DNA of 57,660 nt from Legionella longbeachae (GTDB taxonomy: Bacteria; Pseudomonadota; Gammaproteobacteria; Legionellales; Legionellaceae): assembly GCF_004283175.1 (NCBI RefSeq), contig NZ_RXNW01000006.1, positions 172,215-229,874 on the forward strand. Direction: 5' to 3'. The notes beneath the pieces were generated by a model that saw only the letters and a list, made by a program, of their open reading frames with translations, did no database searches and was not told the DNA's origin. The position numbers and the translations under genes were made by a program. Position 1 is the stretch's first letter. Each line of letters begins with the position of its first letter. Below are positions 39,451 through 48,210 of this stretch, one piece after another.

Positions 39451-40155
39451 ATGAACCATAGCTTATTAAACCATCTATTAGAATTGCGTCGTCGAGGACT
39501 ACAAACCCTAATTTGGTTTATCGCATTATTTTTCATTTTCTTTTTCCAAGCCAATCATTTATTTCAAGCCCTGGCTAGCCCCTTACTTGACACCCTATCT
39601 CCAAAAGAAAGTGTCATTGCCACCCAAGTAACATCGCCTGTGTTTACTCCATTAAAACTTGCTGCTGATGCCGCAATGTTACTAAGTGCCCCATTTGCCT
39701 TATTCCAATTCTGGTGTTTCATTAGCCCAGGACTGTATAAAAAAGAACAAACTATTCTACGCACTGCACTCATATTGAGCCTCATCCTTTTTTTTGTTGG
39801 CGTATTATTTTGTTTTTACCTGGTTTTGCCATTCATGTTTCATTTTTTTGCCCATTCCTTACCTAAAGGAGTACGCTACATGCCGGATATGGGCTATGCA
39901 TTGGATTTTATCACCCGGATGCTGATGACATTTGGATTTTGCTTTCAGGTACCCTTAATCTGTTTTGTACTCGTACGCTTAAAAATCATCGATGTAATGA
40001 CTTTAAAAAAAATCAGGCCTTATGTTATTGTAGGCGCTTTTATAGTAGGCATGTTACTTACACCACCTGATGTTTTTTCTCAAATTATGTTAGCGCTCCC
40101 TCTTTGTTTGCTCTACGAAACAGGAATCATTTTATCGGTTTGCTTTACGGACTAA
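39451..40155 (+). CDS. tatC: Twin-arginine translocase subunit TatC
   Basis: 234 residues from the ATG at 39451; the frame is open further upstream through the hairpin but the family begins at LLNHLLELRRRGLQTLIWF. Six helices; typical segments are the N-terminal L-x-E-L-R-x-R, the FTPLKLAADAAMLLSAPFALFQFWCF stretch and FITRMLMTFGFCFQVPL. TatC is the signal-peptide receptor that pairs with TatB. tatA and tatB are 17 kb away, a split known in Legionella. Confidence 0.95.
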   Translation: MNHSLLNHLLELRRRGLQTLIWFIALFFIFFFQANHLFQALASPLLDTLSPKESVIATQVTSPVFTPLKLAADAAMLLSAPFALFQFWCFISPGLYKKEQTILRTALILSLILFFVGVLFCFYLVLPFMFHFFAHSLPKGVRYMPDMGYALDFITRMLMTFGFCFQVPLICFVLVRLKIIDVMTLKKIRPYVIVGAFIVGMLLTPPDVFSQIMLALPLCLLYETGIILSVCFTD

Positions 40156-40688
40156 ATATTAAATTTTTCCCAATAGTAAAAACCAAAATCAGCAACACCG
40201 ACTTAATCATTAAAGTAGGATGACAAGAACCCGCCTTAAAATTTACTGTATTCCTGATCTTGCCTTTAACATCAAGCGTTTCTGCTGAGTCTCTGTATGG
40301 GGGAAGTGAAAAATCCTGGCCATTAAAGCAATGTCCTATTTTAGAACTTGATTGTATTGGCCTTTGATTCGAATATAAAATTGGAAATGAACCCCTACTG
40401 ATTTCCCAGGGTCATAAAATGAAGGGAATAGGTACTTTTGTAATAATAAGCGAATTAAGCTTATGGATTTCATTAAATATCAGCATCATACATAGTTACG
40501 CCCTGAGGGCAAAGACTGGGCTATTTTGCTAAATCCGACCATTCAGGGCTCCCTTTGCACGGCCCAATAATTTGATATTTATTGCGATAAAAAAATAAAA
40601 TTAAATCACTATAGAAAATTCAGGCTTTGTTTGGTTAAAATAAGCACACTATTTTTTATCCTAGTGCTCAAAAATAAGGAACCCTGGA
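40156..40688. other. Gene-free region before the dyad-protein pair
   Basis: About 530 bases, AT-rich, with no credible ORF or transposon relic in a visual scan. A small GCCC-TGA-GGGC hairpin lies near 40500. The promoter for the 40689 gene presumably lies at its right end. Confidence 0.5.
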
Positions 40689-42059
40689 ATGTATGATAAA
40701 ACCCAAGATATGGCTTCTATAAAACACGCGGGCTCATTGAAAATAATTAATTCCGCTACCAACAAATCAGATGGGTTTCGTTTATATACTTGCGTCCCAG
40801 TCCATCATGATACGGAAGGAAGGGTAGTAAAAATCTTAGATCCAGAAATAAGATTTAAAGCGAATAAAAAATTTAATGGAAAAAGTGTTGGCTTGGCAAT
40901 CCAACAAAAAAACTCTCCAGTGTGCTTCCAAATCATAATGAATATAATCAATAAAACTATTCTCGATGACATTCAATTGGCGCAACACAAACATAAATCA
41001 TTTATTAATCAATTGTGGAATGGATTAACTTATGAACATAAATTAAACGTAATAAAGGCTATTTATGAGAAAAAACCTTTTTTGCTTTCAAGTAAAGAAA
41101 GTGTCTCCAACACCATTATAGAAGGTAATAACGCAAAAGAATTTTTTAATATTGTTTGTCATAATTTCCCTATTGCAACACCATCAACTGTACCCCCTGA
41201 ACATGCATCACGCATTATTTTTATTAATGCCGATGTATATGCAAAAAGGCAGGGCAAAGAGAGTGTATCCGCATATACTACAAACCATCCAGATGAATGC
41301 TGTATTGTTCATAATAGATCAGCCTTGGAAAATGTTCTAAAGCTGCATGAAGGAAAAGACCAAACCATTACTTTAGTCATTTTTGCAGATAATAACATTA
41401 ATAAAGAGAAAACTTGTTTGGATTGGACACTTGAAACTGTTGGCAATAAGCTTGGCCAGATAGTCAAGGCACATCCATGTATTGGCCATTTAAACCTGTT
41501 TACTTGTTATAGTGGTTCATTAGATGTAACAAGGCTCGAAGAGGCTTCATGTTTTGAAAAAAGTGATGGGGCACAGGATCTGTCACGATCGTTATCGGTC
41601 TATCCCAAGAGCTCCCTCCCTGAAAATAACCCTTTTGAAATCGGGACTATCGCCCATCAAATTTGCCAGATAATTTTTCCCGCCATACATGAAAAAAAAC
41701 GGGGACCGGTCGCCATCTCTGCTTCACCACGTTACATCCATTGTAATGAATCACGATTTATTGGCTCTTCCGAGGGAACTCCGTATTATCAACATCGTTT
41801 TTTTACTGAGGAAAGCCCTCTTCTACATTATAAAAGAATAACCGCATTTATTGGAGAACCCCTATTATTCGAAGGAATATGTTTATCTAAATCAATTGAG
41901 CAAAAAAATAGCCACTACCAAGTGACATTAGCTAAAAAAGACACTAACATAGCGCCCCAAGATAATGGGCAACTTTTACCATACAGTTTTTTTAAACGTT
42001 CAACTAAAGAATCAGCACCTAATACCATGAGCAAACATAGTTTGCATCAGCACATTTAG
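40689..42059 (+). CDS. Paralogue A of a tandem pair with clan CD-like fold; dyad His replaced by Asp
   Basis: 456 residues, no signal peptide. It is clearly similar to the next gene along its full length and aligns without gaps around the key region. The pattern is that of clan CD cysteine peptidases (C80/CHAT-like): a hydrophobic strand ending in the His position, then about 40 residues, then a strand ending in Cys. Here the first strand is ITLVIFADNN (Asp234 where the paralogue has His234) and the second is GHLNLFTCYSGSLD (Cys273). A single base change (cat to gat) accounts for the switch, so this copy looks catalytically dead or altered. AAGGAACCCTGGA precedes the ATG. Secreted effector role is plausible for the genus but unproven. 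Confidence 0.7.
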   Translation: MYDKTQDMASIKHAGSLKIINSATNKSDGFRLYTCVPVHHDTEGRVVKILDPEIRFKANKKFNGKSVGLAIQQKNSPVCFQIIMNIINKTILDDIQLAQHKHKSFINQLWNGLTYEHKLNVIKAIYEKKPFLLSSKESVSNTIIEGNNAKEFFNIVCHNFPIATPSTVPPEHASRIIFINADVYAKRQGKESVSAYTTNHPDECCIVHNRSALENVLKLHEGKDQTITLVIFADNNINKEKTCLDWTLETVGNKLGQIVKAHPCIGHLNLFTCYSGSLDVTRLEEASCFEKSDGAQDLSRSLSVYPKSSLPENNPFEIGTIAHQICQIIFPAIHEKKRGPVAISASPRYIHCNESRFIGSSEGTPYYQHRFFTEESPLLHYKRITAFIGEPLLFEGICLSKSIEQKNSHYQVTLAKKDTNIAPQDNGQLLPYSFFKRSTKESAPNTMSKHSLHQHI

Positions 42060-42197
42060 AAAAACTAAAATAAGTCGGGGATTTGCATGAAGGCTTAAGC
42101 GTTTGAACCGTTTGTTTCTTGCCTGGCTTCGACTTATCTCCAGCGTCCCTGAAGAGGTGAAAAATTTGAATATCCATAGTTACATAGGTTGAAATAA

Positions 42198-43559
42198 ATG
42201 CCCCATCTAGATCTAGCTCCGCTAAGAAGAGGAGAACTCCGATTAATTAATCCTACGAGCGCCAAACGGGATGGATTTCGTTTATACCTCTGCACTCCAG
42301 TTCCTTATCAAGAGAACACAGACGATGGTAATGAAAAAGAATTACCGACGGAAATACGATTTAAAGCAAATAGAACTTTAGGTGAATTTCACATCCATGA
42401 AGAAATTAAAAAGAAAAATTCTGCATTTTGCTTCCAAATTATCATGAATATTGTCAATCAAGTAATCTTGAGTGGCATTCCAATCAAAAAATACAGGCAT
42501 ACTGCGTTTATCGATACATTATGGAATGGCTTAAATGAGGCTCATAAAAAAGAAATCGTACAAACCATTTATGAGAAGAATCCATTATTATTGAATAAAA
42601 AAGCAACCGTATACGAAAAAATCATTGGTGGTGGTAATAATACACGGGAGTTTTTTAATCTCGTTTGTCAAAACCATCCTATGGTTTATCCTGATACCGT
42701 AGATCCCCCAAAAGCATCCCATGTAATTTATATTACAAACAGAGACTTAAACTCAAAGGAAGGCATTGACAGCCTATCAATCTATATGCGAAAGCATCCT
42801 GGCAAATGCTGCATTGTCACTAAAAAAAATGCTTTGTTACAGGTTTTAAATCATCATAAACATGAAAATCAAACCATAACTTTGACAATTTTTGGCCATA
42901 ACAATATTGATAAAAGCAAAACATATTTAGACTGGACTCTTGGAACTGCTGGAGAAGAGCTTGGCAAATTATTAAATAAGTATTCTTGTATCGGGCATCT
43001 AGATATGTTTACTTGCCATAGTGGCTCATTAAATAGTTCCAAGTTACACAATGCCATATTCTACGAAAAAAGCACGGGAAAACTAGATTTAACACGATCG
43101 CTTTCCGTTTATCCTCAGGGCGCTTTAGCCGAAAATAACCCATTTGAAACAGCGACTCTTGCCTACCAAATTTATAAAGTCGTTGCCCCCAAAATCCATG
43201 CCCACGAAAGAGGCCCCCTGGCTATGACTTTTTCTCCTGTTTTTATATTCGCAAAAGACCATCAATTTATTGGCACCTCCCATGAATATATAGATTCTTT
43301 TAATGAAACAAATCCTCTTTTACATTATAAAAAAATCACTACTTTTATTGGAAACGAGTTTTTATTTGATGGGGTTTGCTTATCAAAATCAAATCATCAT
43401 AAATCGAAACGCCATCAAGCCGTTCTAAACAATAATGAAATCACGCAACAAAAAAAATTATCCACCCACTACGCTTTTTTTAATAAATTATTATCAAAAT
43501 CTGAGAGCAACTTTTGCAGTCAGGGTAAAATAAATACTTTTTTCGACAACTCACTATAA
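42198..43559 (+). CDS. Paralogue B of the pair; putative clan CD (C80-like) cysteine protease
   Basis: 453 residues, no signal peptide. Shared blocks with paralogue A include EIRFKAN, CFQIIMNI, LWNGL, EFFN-(I/L)-VC, CCIV, LSVYP, NNPFE and LLHYK-(R/K)-IT. The dyad region reads ITLTIFGHNN (His234), YLDWTLGTAGEELGKLL, then GHLDMFTCHSGSLN (Cys273). This resembles the VGHG...LSG-x-SA-x-ELA-x-L...LVGCS layout of C80 peptidases (MARTX and large clostridial toxin protease domains), with a similar His-Cys distance (39 here). No such assignment could be searched, so this is inference from pattern. The upstream spacer of 138 bases means it may have its own promoter. The ribosome site is weak. Confidence 0.65.
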   Translation: MPHLDLAPLRRGELRLINPTSAKRDGFRLYLCTPVPYQENTDDGNEKELPTEIRFKANRTLGEFHIHEEIKKKNSAFCFQIIMNIVNQVILSGIPIKKYRHTAFIDTLWNGLNEAHKKEIVQTIYEKNPLLLNKKATVYEKIIGGGNNTREFFNLVCQNHPMVYPDTVDPPKASHVIYITNRDLNSKEGIDSLSIYMRKHPGKCCIVTKKNALLQVLNHHKHENQTITLTIFGHNNIDKSKTYLDWTLGTAGEELGKLLNKYSCIGHLDMFTCHSGSLNSSKLHNAIFYEKSTGKLDLTRSLSVYPQGALAENNPFETATLAYQIYKVVAPKIHAHERGPLAMTFSPVFIFAKDHQFIGTSHEYIDSFNETNPLLHYKKITTFIGNEFLFDGVCLSKSNHHKSKRHQAVLNNNEITQQKKLSTHYAFFNKLLSKSESNFCSQGKINTFFDNSL

Positions 43560-43726
43560 ATTCAATAGCCATCCCATGCCTGAATTAAAGTCATAGTGCA
43601 AATAGACAAAGTATCAGGCTGGATTTCCTTAATGCACGCTATTGAATTAAGCAACTTGTCATTGTTCCTTACGAAACCACATAGACGTTAATTTAAGGAA
43701 AATTTGACAATAGCTTGAGTAGCAAA

Positions 43727-43751
43727 AGCCCCCCCTGTTAGAACAGGGGCT
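43727..43751 (-). terminator. Intrinsic terminator for a decayed leftward gene
   Basis: On the minus strand AGCCCCTGTT-ct-AACAGGGGGGGCT is followed at once by TTTTGCT. The core stem is CCCCTGTT/AACAGGGG. It lies 42 bases past the stop of the minus-strand remnant at 43793-43906. Confidence 0.6.
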
Positions 43752-43792
43752 CTATTGAATCCATGTATTCAAGTTAACGTTTCAAACCCTGT

Positions 43793-43906
43793 TTATTGTT
43801 TTTTAGGCCTTGCGTAAGGTGGCTTAAGGAAACTCATCCCCTTCTGCAAAGTGGCAAGTATTGAATTGATGCGCTGCGGGTTGTCCGGCGTTGTTGGGAA
43901 AATATA
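43793..43906 (-). pseudogene. 3' end of an unidentified leftward gene
   Basis: An open frame reads PTTPDNPQRINSILATLQ and KGMSFLKPPYARPKKQ before a stop at 43793-43795, and is closed by a TAG upstream at 43907-43909. It has no start codon or ribosome site. The clean C-terminus-like sequence followed by a proper terminator suggests the surviving end of a gene whose 5' part was lost, probably when the neighbouring DNA was inserted. Family not recognised. Confidence 0.4.
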
Positions 43907-44020
43907 CTACAATTATAGATTAATAATATTTAAGTAATGGATTACCAATTATGTACTGGCTTGCTGGCGAGATCCCTTCATCTACTCTGGAGGCTCCTGA
44001 AATGCTTACCTGGAAATAAT

Positions 44021-44653
44021 ATGAAACCGAATTTTTCAGCAAGAATAGTCTCTTTACAGGAGGTTTATCTCGCAAGTTATAAACTTAGCTTACTTATCAT
44101 GAACTCATCCTATAGTTTTGATACAGTGATTGCTATTGCACGAGGTGGATTTCCAGTTGCACGCTTTATTTGTGATTTTTTAAATATCCATCATTTAGGA
44201 TCTATACAAGTCAAGCACTACACGGCTGGGGCTACGGAATTGGAACAAACGCAAATCATTGCGCCGGTCAATACCGTGGTCGAAGGCAAAAAAATATTGC
44301 TTATTGATGATGTCAACGATACGGGGAAAACATTAATCACCGCATGTAACCATATCCAGGCCATGCATCCTGCTTTACTTAAAACAGCTGTTATTCATGA
44401 AAAACCAAACACCGTATTTAAAGTCGATTTTGTGGCTGAGAAAACAACCGAATGGAAGTGGTTAATCTATCAATGGGCGGTTGCCGAAGATGTTCTTGCC
44501 TTTCTTCATAAAGATAGGATGTTGGATGAAAGTGAAGAAGTTGCGCATGCTCATTTAGCTGAAAAATATAAACTCAGTATAGATAAAAAATTTTTTCATG
44601 ACATTTTGCAATTAAAGGGAAACTATTACGGGCTCCCTGGCGAGGAAGGTTAA
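44021..44653 (+). CDS. Phosphoribosyltransferase
   Basis: 210 residues from the ATG at 44021 (GGAAATAAT upstream; an in-frame start at 43937 would add a poorly conserved leader). The PRPP-binding loop ILLIDDVNDTGKTLITA (about residues 92-108) and the early FDTVIAIARGGFPVARFICD are typical of type I phosphoribosyltransferases, closest to xanthine/hypoxanthine or archaeal-type purine enzymes. It ends one base before the CapA-like gene, so the two are co-transcribed. Substrate base not readable. Confidence 0.85.
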   Translation: MKPNFSARIVSLQEVYLASYKLSLLIMNSSYSFDTVIAIARGGFPVARFICDFLNIHHLGSIQVKHYTAGATELEQTQIIAPVNTVVEGKKILLIDDVNDTGKTLITACNHIQAMHPALLKTAVIHEKPNTVFKVDFVAEKTTEWKWLIYQWAVAEDVLAFLHKDRMLDESEEVAHAHLAEKYKLSIDKKFFHDILQLKGNYYGLPGEEG

Positions 44654-44654
44654 C

Positions 44655-45764
44655 ATGCCAGTAAAATCCCGGATAAAAATTTTTTTAGGCGGCGATGTAA
44701 TGACAGGCAGAGGCATTGATCAAATATTGATACATCCTGCTGAACCGCAAATTTACGAATCTTATATTCAAGATGCAAGAGATTATGTTTTGCTTGCTGA
44801 ACGCATCAATGGAAAAATCCCCCGCTTTAAGCGTGGGGATTACTTGTGGAGCGATGCTTTAAAAGAACTGAATCGCCGACAGCCAGATGTAAGCCTTGTT
44901 AATTTGGAAACAAGCGTGACGCGTGATGGTAGCCCTTGTATTAATAAAGGGATCCAGTATCGAATGCATCCAGAAAATATTGATGCTGTAACAGCAGCAG
45001 GAATTAATGCATGTTCCCTCGCCAACAACCATATCCTGGATTGGGGGATTAGTGGTTTTCATGAGACGCTTGAAACGTTAAATAAACAATCTATCGCTCA
45101 TGCAGGCGCAGGACACAATATACATCAGGCACAAGAACCTGCCATTCTTTTCATTCCCGGAATGCCTGGACGAGTCTTGATTTTCTCAATGGGGACAAGT
45201 TCCAGTGGTATTCCAAAGGATTGGGGGGCTAGTGCAACTCAATCAGGCGTTTGGTTACTTAACGATCTGGGTACTGAAACGCTGAAACAAGTAAAAAAGA
45301 CGATTGAATCCTATAGGCAACCAGAAGATTTTTGCATTATCAGTATTCATTGGGGCGAAAACTGGGTAGAGCAAATCCCGTTACAACACCAGGCTTTTGC
45401 CCATAATCTCATTGATTCAACAGGGGTAAACCTAATCCATGGGCACTCTTCCCACCACCCTATAGGTATCGAGTTATATAAAGATACCCCTATTTTCTAC
45501 GGTTGTGGTGATTTAATTAATGATTATGAAGGTATCACTAGCCATAAGGAGTTCAATAGCAATTTATGCCTGATGTATTTTTTGGAATTTGATACTGCGA
45601 TATTAAAGTTGCAACAACTTGAATTGATTCCTTTAGAGAGAAAAAAATTCAAACTAAACTATGCCAATGATAAAGATTGCCAATGGCTATTGAAGGCATT
45701 ACAGAAACAATCCGCACCTTTTGATACTCATTTTAAACTAAGAAATAATGTCATTTATGTATAA
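44655..45764 (+). CDS. CapA family (PGA synthesis-type) metallophosphatase-fold protein
   Basis: 369 residues, no signal peptide visible. The CapA family is recognised by IFLGGDVMTGRGIDQ at the N-terminus, SLVNLETSVT, the SLANNHILDWG segment, SIHWGENW and the late HGHSSHHPIGIELYKDTPIFYG-like block (read as separate motifs HSSHHPIGIE and IFYGCGDLINDY). These residues bind metal in the calcineurin-like fold. Classical CapA acts in poly-gamma-glutamate capsule formation, but many members occur without capsule genes, as here, where it is coupled to a phosphoribosyltransferase. Confidence 0.88.
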   Translation: MPVKSRIKIFLGGDVMTGRGIDQILIHPAEPQIYESYIQDARDYVLLAERINGKIPRFKRGDYLWSDALKELNRRQPDVSLVNLETSVTRDGSPCINKGIQYRMHPENIDAVTAAGINACSLANNHILDWGISGFHETLETLNKQSIAHAGAGHNIHQAQEPAILFIPGMPGRVLIFSMGTSSSGIPKDWGASATQSGVWLLNDLGTETLKQVKKTIESYRQPEDFCIISIHWGENWVEQIPLQHQAFAHNLIDSTGVNLIHGHSSHHPIGIELYKDTPIFYGCGDLINDYEGITSHKEFNSNLCLMYFLEFDTAILKLQQLELIPLERKKFKLNYANDKDCQWLLKALQKQSAPFDTHFKLRNNVIYV

Positions 45765-45864
45765 GGTAAAATATGGGAATAACAATTGGTCGCCTAAAGT
45801 AACTGAAATGGGCCGGTCTATCGTTTGTTCCTTTGTGCCATAACCAATTTAGGAGCAAGGAGCC

Positions 45865-46329
45865 ATGAAAATGTATAAAAATATTATGCTAGCGCTTGAT
45901 TGGAATAATAAGATATCTGAGTCCCTGATAGAAGAAGTAATAAATCTTACCAGGGGTCAAATAACTAATGTGCGAATCATCCATGTGATTGATGAGAGCT
46001 TTGTCAATTATGGTGGGCCACCATTTGACTATGTTTCAATTATTGCGTCCTGGAGGGAAGATGGTGAAAAGTTATTAAATGACGCGGCAACAAAAATAGC
46101 CAGCCAATCACCTGCTAAAGTTGATACGTTAATTCTGGAGTTAAAACCATTGCAAGGAAGGGTAGCCGAGGTAATTGTTGAAGCAGCAAAAGAATGGCCT
46201 GCAGACTTATTAGTTGTAGGCACGCATGGCCGGCGTGGCTTTAGCCGCCTCTTTCTCGGTAGCGTGGCAGAAAATATTGTTCGTATTGCCCCAACACCAG
46301 TGCTTCTTGTGCGTGGCACTGATGGATAA
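45865..46329 (+). CDS. Universal stress protein (UspA family)
   Basis: 154 residues, cytosolic. The ATP-binding signature G-x2-G-x9-G-(S/T) is intact in GTHGRRGFSRLFLGSVAEN and the C-terminal strand is PTPVLLVRG. The N-terminus MYKNIMLALDWNN is family-like. GGAGCAAGGAGCC gives a strong ribosome site. It follows the CapA gene by 100 bases and may share its transcript. Confidence 0.93.
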   Translation: MKMYKNIMLALDWNNKISESLIEEVINLTRGQITNVRIIHVIDESFVNYGGPPFDYVSIIASWREDGEKLLNDAATKIASQSPAKVDTLILELKPLQGRVAEVIVEAAKEWPADLLVVGTHGRRGFSRLFLGSVAENIVRIAPTPVLLVRGTDG

Positions 46330-46414
46330 GCACAAAGGAGGCATTTTTATTAAGTATAATTCCTGATAAACTTAATAATCAAAAATACAGGTATGGCAGC
46401 AATATCAGCTTTGG

Positions 46415-47137
46415 CTAAGTCAACGAAGTCGGACTTGGCGCAGTGTCTTGTTCTTGTGCCATTAGCGGCGTAGTATTTTTATTTTTCCGGCGCTCAGTTG
46501 CAAAAAATCTAAAATTGTCGAGTATCGAACCCACTACTTTTTCCGCCTCTTCTGCTGAGTCAAACCTGCAATAATGGCTGCTGAATGCCAGTAATGCGGC
46601 ATTAAAAGATTGATAAATATCGGCAGCTAAGACCGGAGTAATGGATGAATTAAAGCGAATATGTGCCCCATGATTTCCATCGGAACGATTAGAGCAGATA
46701 ATACTGCCTTCATAATTTTTAATCACTTCATGGGCTTGTGCCAAACCTCTTCCATGACCGCCTAATTTTGATCGTCCTATTTTTTCAGAAATAATGGCGG
46801 ATTGCCCTGCTAACTTAACGGCATAATCGAGATGAGTCGTATCTTTACCTAAAAATTCTGGTGAAAATCCACTCCCATCATCAAACACACGTATTGATGC
46901 GTTCCCACTTGACTCATCCTCAATAAACAATGTGTTCGCATCTGCATCAAGTGCATTTTTGAGTAATTCACTCAAGCTGACTAACACCACATGGTGCGCG
47001 GCGGTCATGCGATCAACTCCAATAGTCTGCTCAAAAAAAGCTTGGACTTGTTCTTTGTATTCTTGAATACATAGTTCCCAGGACAATAGGGAACTGAAAC
47101 TACCCTTTTTTAAGGAAACCAACTCTAAACTTATCAT
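46415..47137 (-). CDS. Stand-alone HATPase_c (GHKL) ATP-binding protein
   Basis: 240 residues. The Bergerat ATP fold is complete: N box SLSELLKNALDADAN, G1 DDGSGFSPEF, G2 GRSKLGGHGRGLAQA and the terminal strand GAHIRFNSS. There is no DHp/HisKA phosphoacceptor domain, no membrane segment and no partner response regulator nearby. It could be an orphan sensor-type ATPase, an MORC/Hsp90-like ATPase or part of a defence module. GGAG precedes the ATG. Confidence 0.82.
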   Translation of the reverse strand: MISLELVSLKKGSFSSLLSWELCIQEYKEQVQAFFEQTIGVDRMTAAHHVVLVSLSELLKNALDADANTLFIEDESSGNASIRVFDDGSGFSPEFLGKDTTHLDYAVKLAGQSAIISEKIGRSKLGGHGRGLAQAHEVIKNYEGSIICSNRSDGNHGAHIRFNSSITPVLAADIYQSFNAALLAFSSHYCRFDSAEEAEKVVGSILDNFRFFATERRKNKNTTPLMAQEQDTAPSPTSLT

Positions 47138-47399
47138 TAAATCTCCATGCCTCGTGATTAGACAATCGTTGTATTGGAATAGGAAAATGCCAGCGCTTGA
47201 GCACGTTTGCTAATTATTGAGCAACGCATCCGGGGTCAATAGTACATAAAATGCGTCGATTAGTCGATTGTTTGCATTTGTGTAACAGGCAGCACCCCTC
47301 TTGAATTAAGAATATGTCCTGTTTGTTGCAACCATTTTTGCGATACCCTTTTTTAAGGTATAGTAATTGTTACAGCCCCTACACTTTCAGGATGAACCT

Positions 47400-48095
47400 A
47401 TGTGCTTTTCAGCTTCTGCCAGTTTTACTGCTGCTGGTGTTATTGGTGCTGTTGGTATTTGTTCTTTGCTCAAAGCACGTACTTATCCCTTATTTCTATT
47501 TGCACTAACCCCATTATTTTTTGCTGTACAACAAGCTTTGGAAGGCATTGTTTGGATTACATTAATGCAGGGCGATTCTATGAGCCCTTTAAACAACATA
47601 GGGGTTTATGGATTTCTATTTTTTGCAGGTGCCTTTTGGCCAATTTGGTTATCGGGTTGTTTGTATCTTTTAGAAGAGGATAAAAAGCGTAAAAACTTAC
47701 TCCTTATTGTTTTTATCATTGGCATTATTGCTGCGAGTAAAATTTTATTTCGCCTGGTCGCCCATCAGCATACCGCCGTTATTAGCGACCACCATATTGA
47801 TTACCCCATGTTTGCCTTAACCTATAGCGTTTCTTCTCTGAAACATGTTTTCTATTCCTATACCCTCGATATAGTTTTAACGATAGCATACATCATAGCC
47901 GTCATTACCCCATTTTTTATTTCCAGTATTAAGGGCATGTGGATTATTGGTGCGATAACGATTATCGGTTTTATTGTCGCTGCAGTTTTTTATGCCTTAG
48001 CCTTCGGATCGGTGTGGTGCTTTTTTGGCGCCCTATCCACAATTGCTACTTATTACATAGTCGTCAACTATACAAAATTGCATGCTAATGCGTGA
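47400..48095 (+). CDS. DUF6629 family membrane protein
   Basis: 231 residues from the ATG at 47400 (AGGATGAACCT upstream). The characteristic N-terminus MCFSASASFTAAGVIGAVG identifies the DUF6629 group; seven or so helices follow, including ALTPLFFAVQQALEGIVW with the conserved Gln-Glu-Gly motif. Inner membrane; function unknown. Downstream neighbour is another membrane protein. Confidence 0.82.
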   Translation: MCFSASASFTAAGVIGAVGICSLLKARTYPLFLFALTPLFFAVQQALEGIVWITLMQGDSMSPLNNIGVYGFLFFAGAFWPIWLSGCLYLLEEDKKRKNLLLIVFIIGIIAASKILFRLVAHQHTAVISDHHIDYPMFALTYSVSSLKHVFYSYTLDIVLTIAYIIAVITPFFISSIKGMWIIGAITIIGFIVAAVFYALAFGSVWCFFGALSTIATYYIVVNYTKLHANA

Positions 48096-48210
48096 TTTAA
48101 TTATCAAGGCAGGTATCGATTGGCCGTATCTATTTTAGTGATGGCATTGCTCAAGGAATCACTTCCTGATAAGGTAAACAACGAGTCATATTCGTTAGAT
48201 TAGGTGAGCG

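Larger units (their letters stand above)
43560..44020. other. Spacer with inverted repeat, gene remnant and terminator
   Basis: ATTCAATAGC (43560-43569) is repeated in inverse as GCTATTGAAT (43638-43647). Further right lie the minus-strand remnant and its terminator, listed separately. The promoter of the phosphoribosyltransferase gene is probably within 43890-43940 (AT-rich, TATACTACAATTATAG). Confidence 0.5.
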
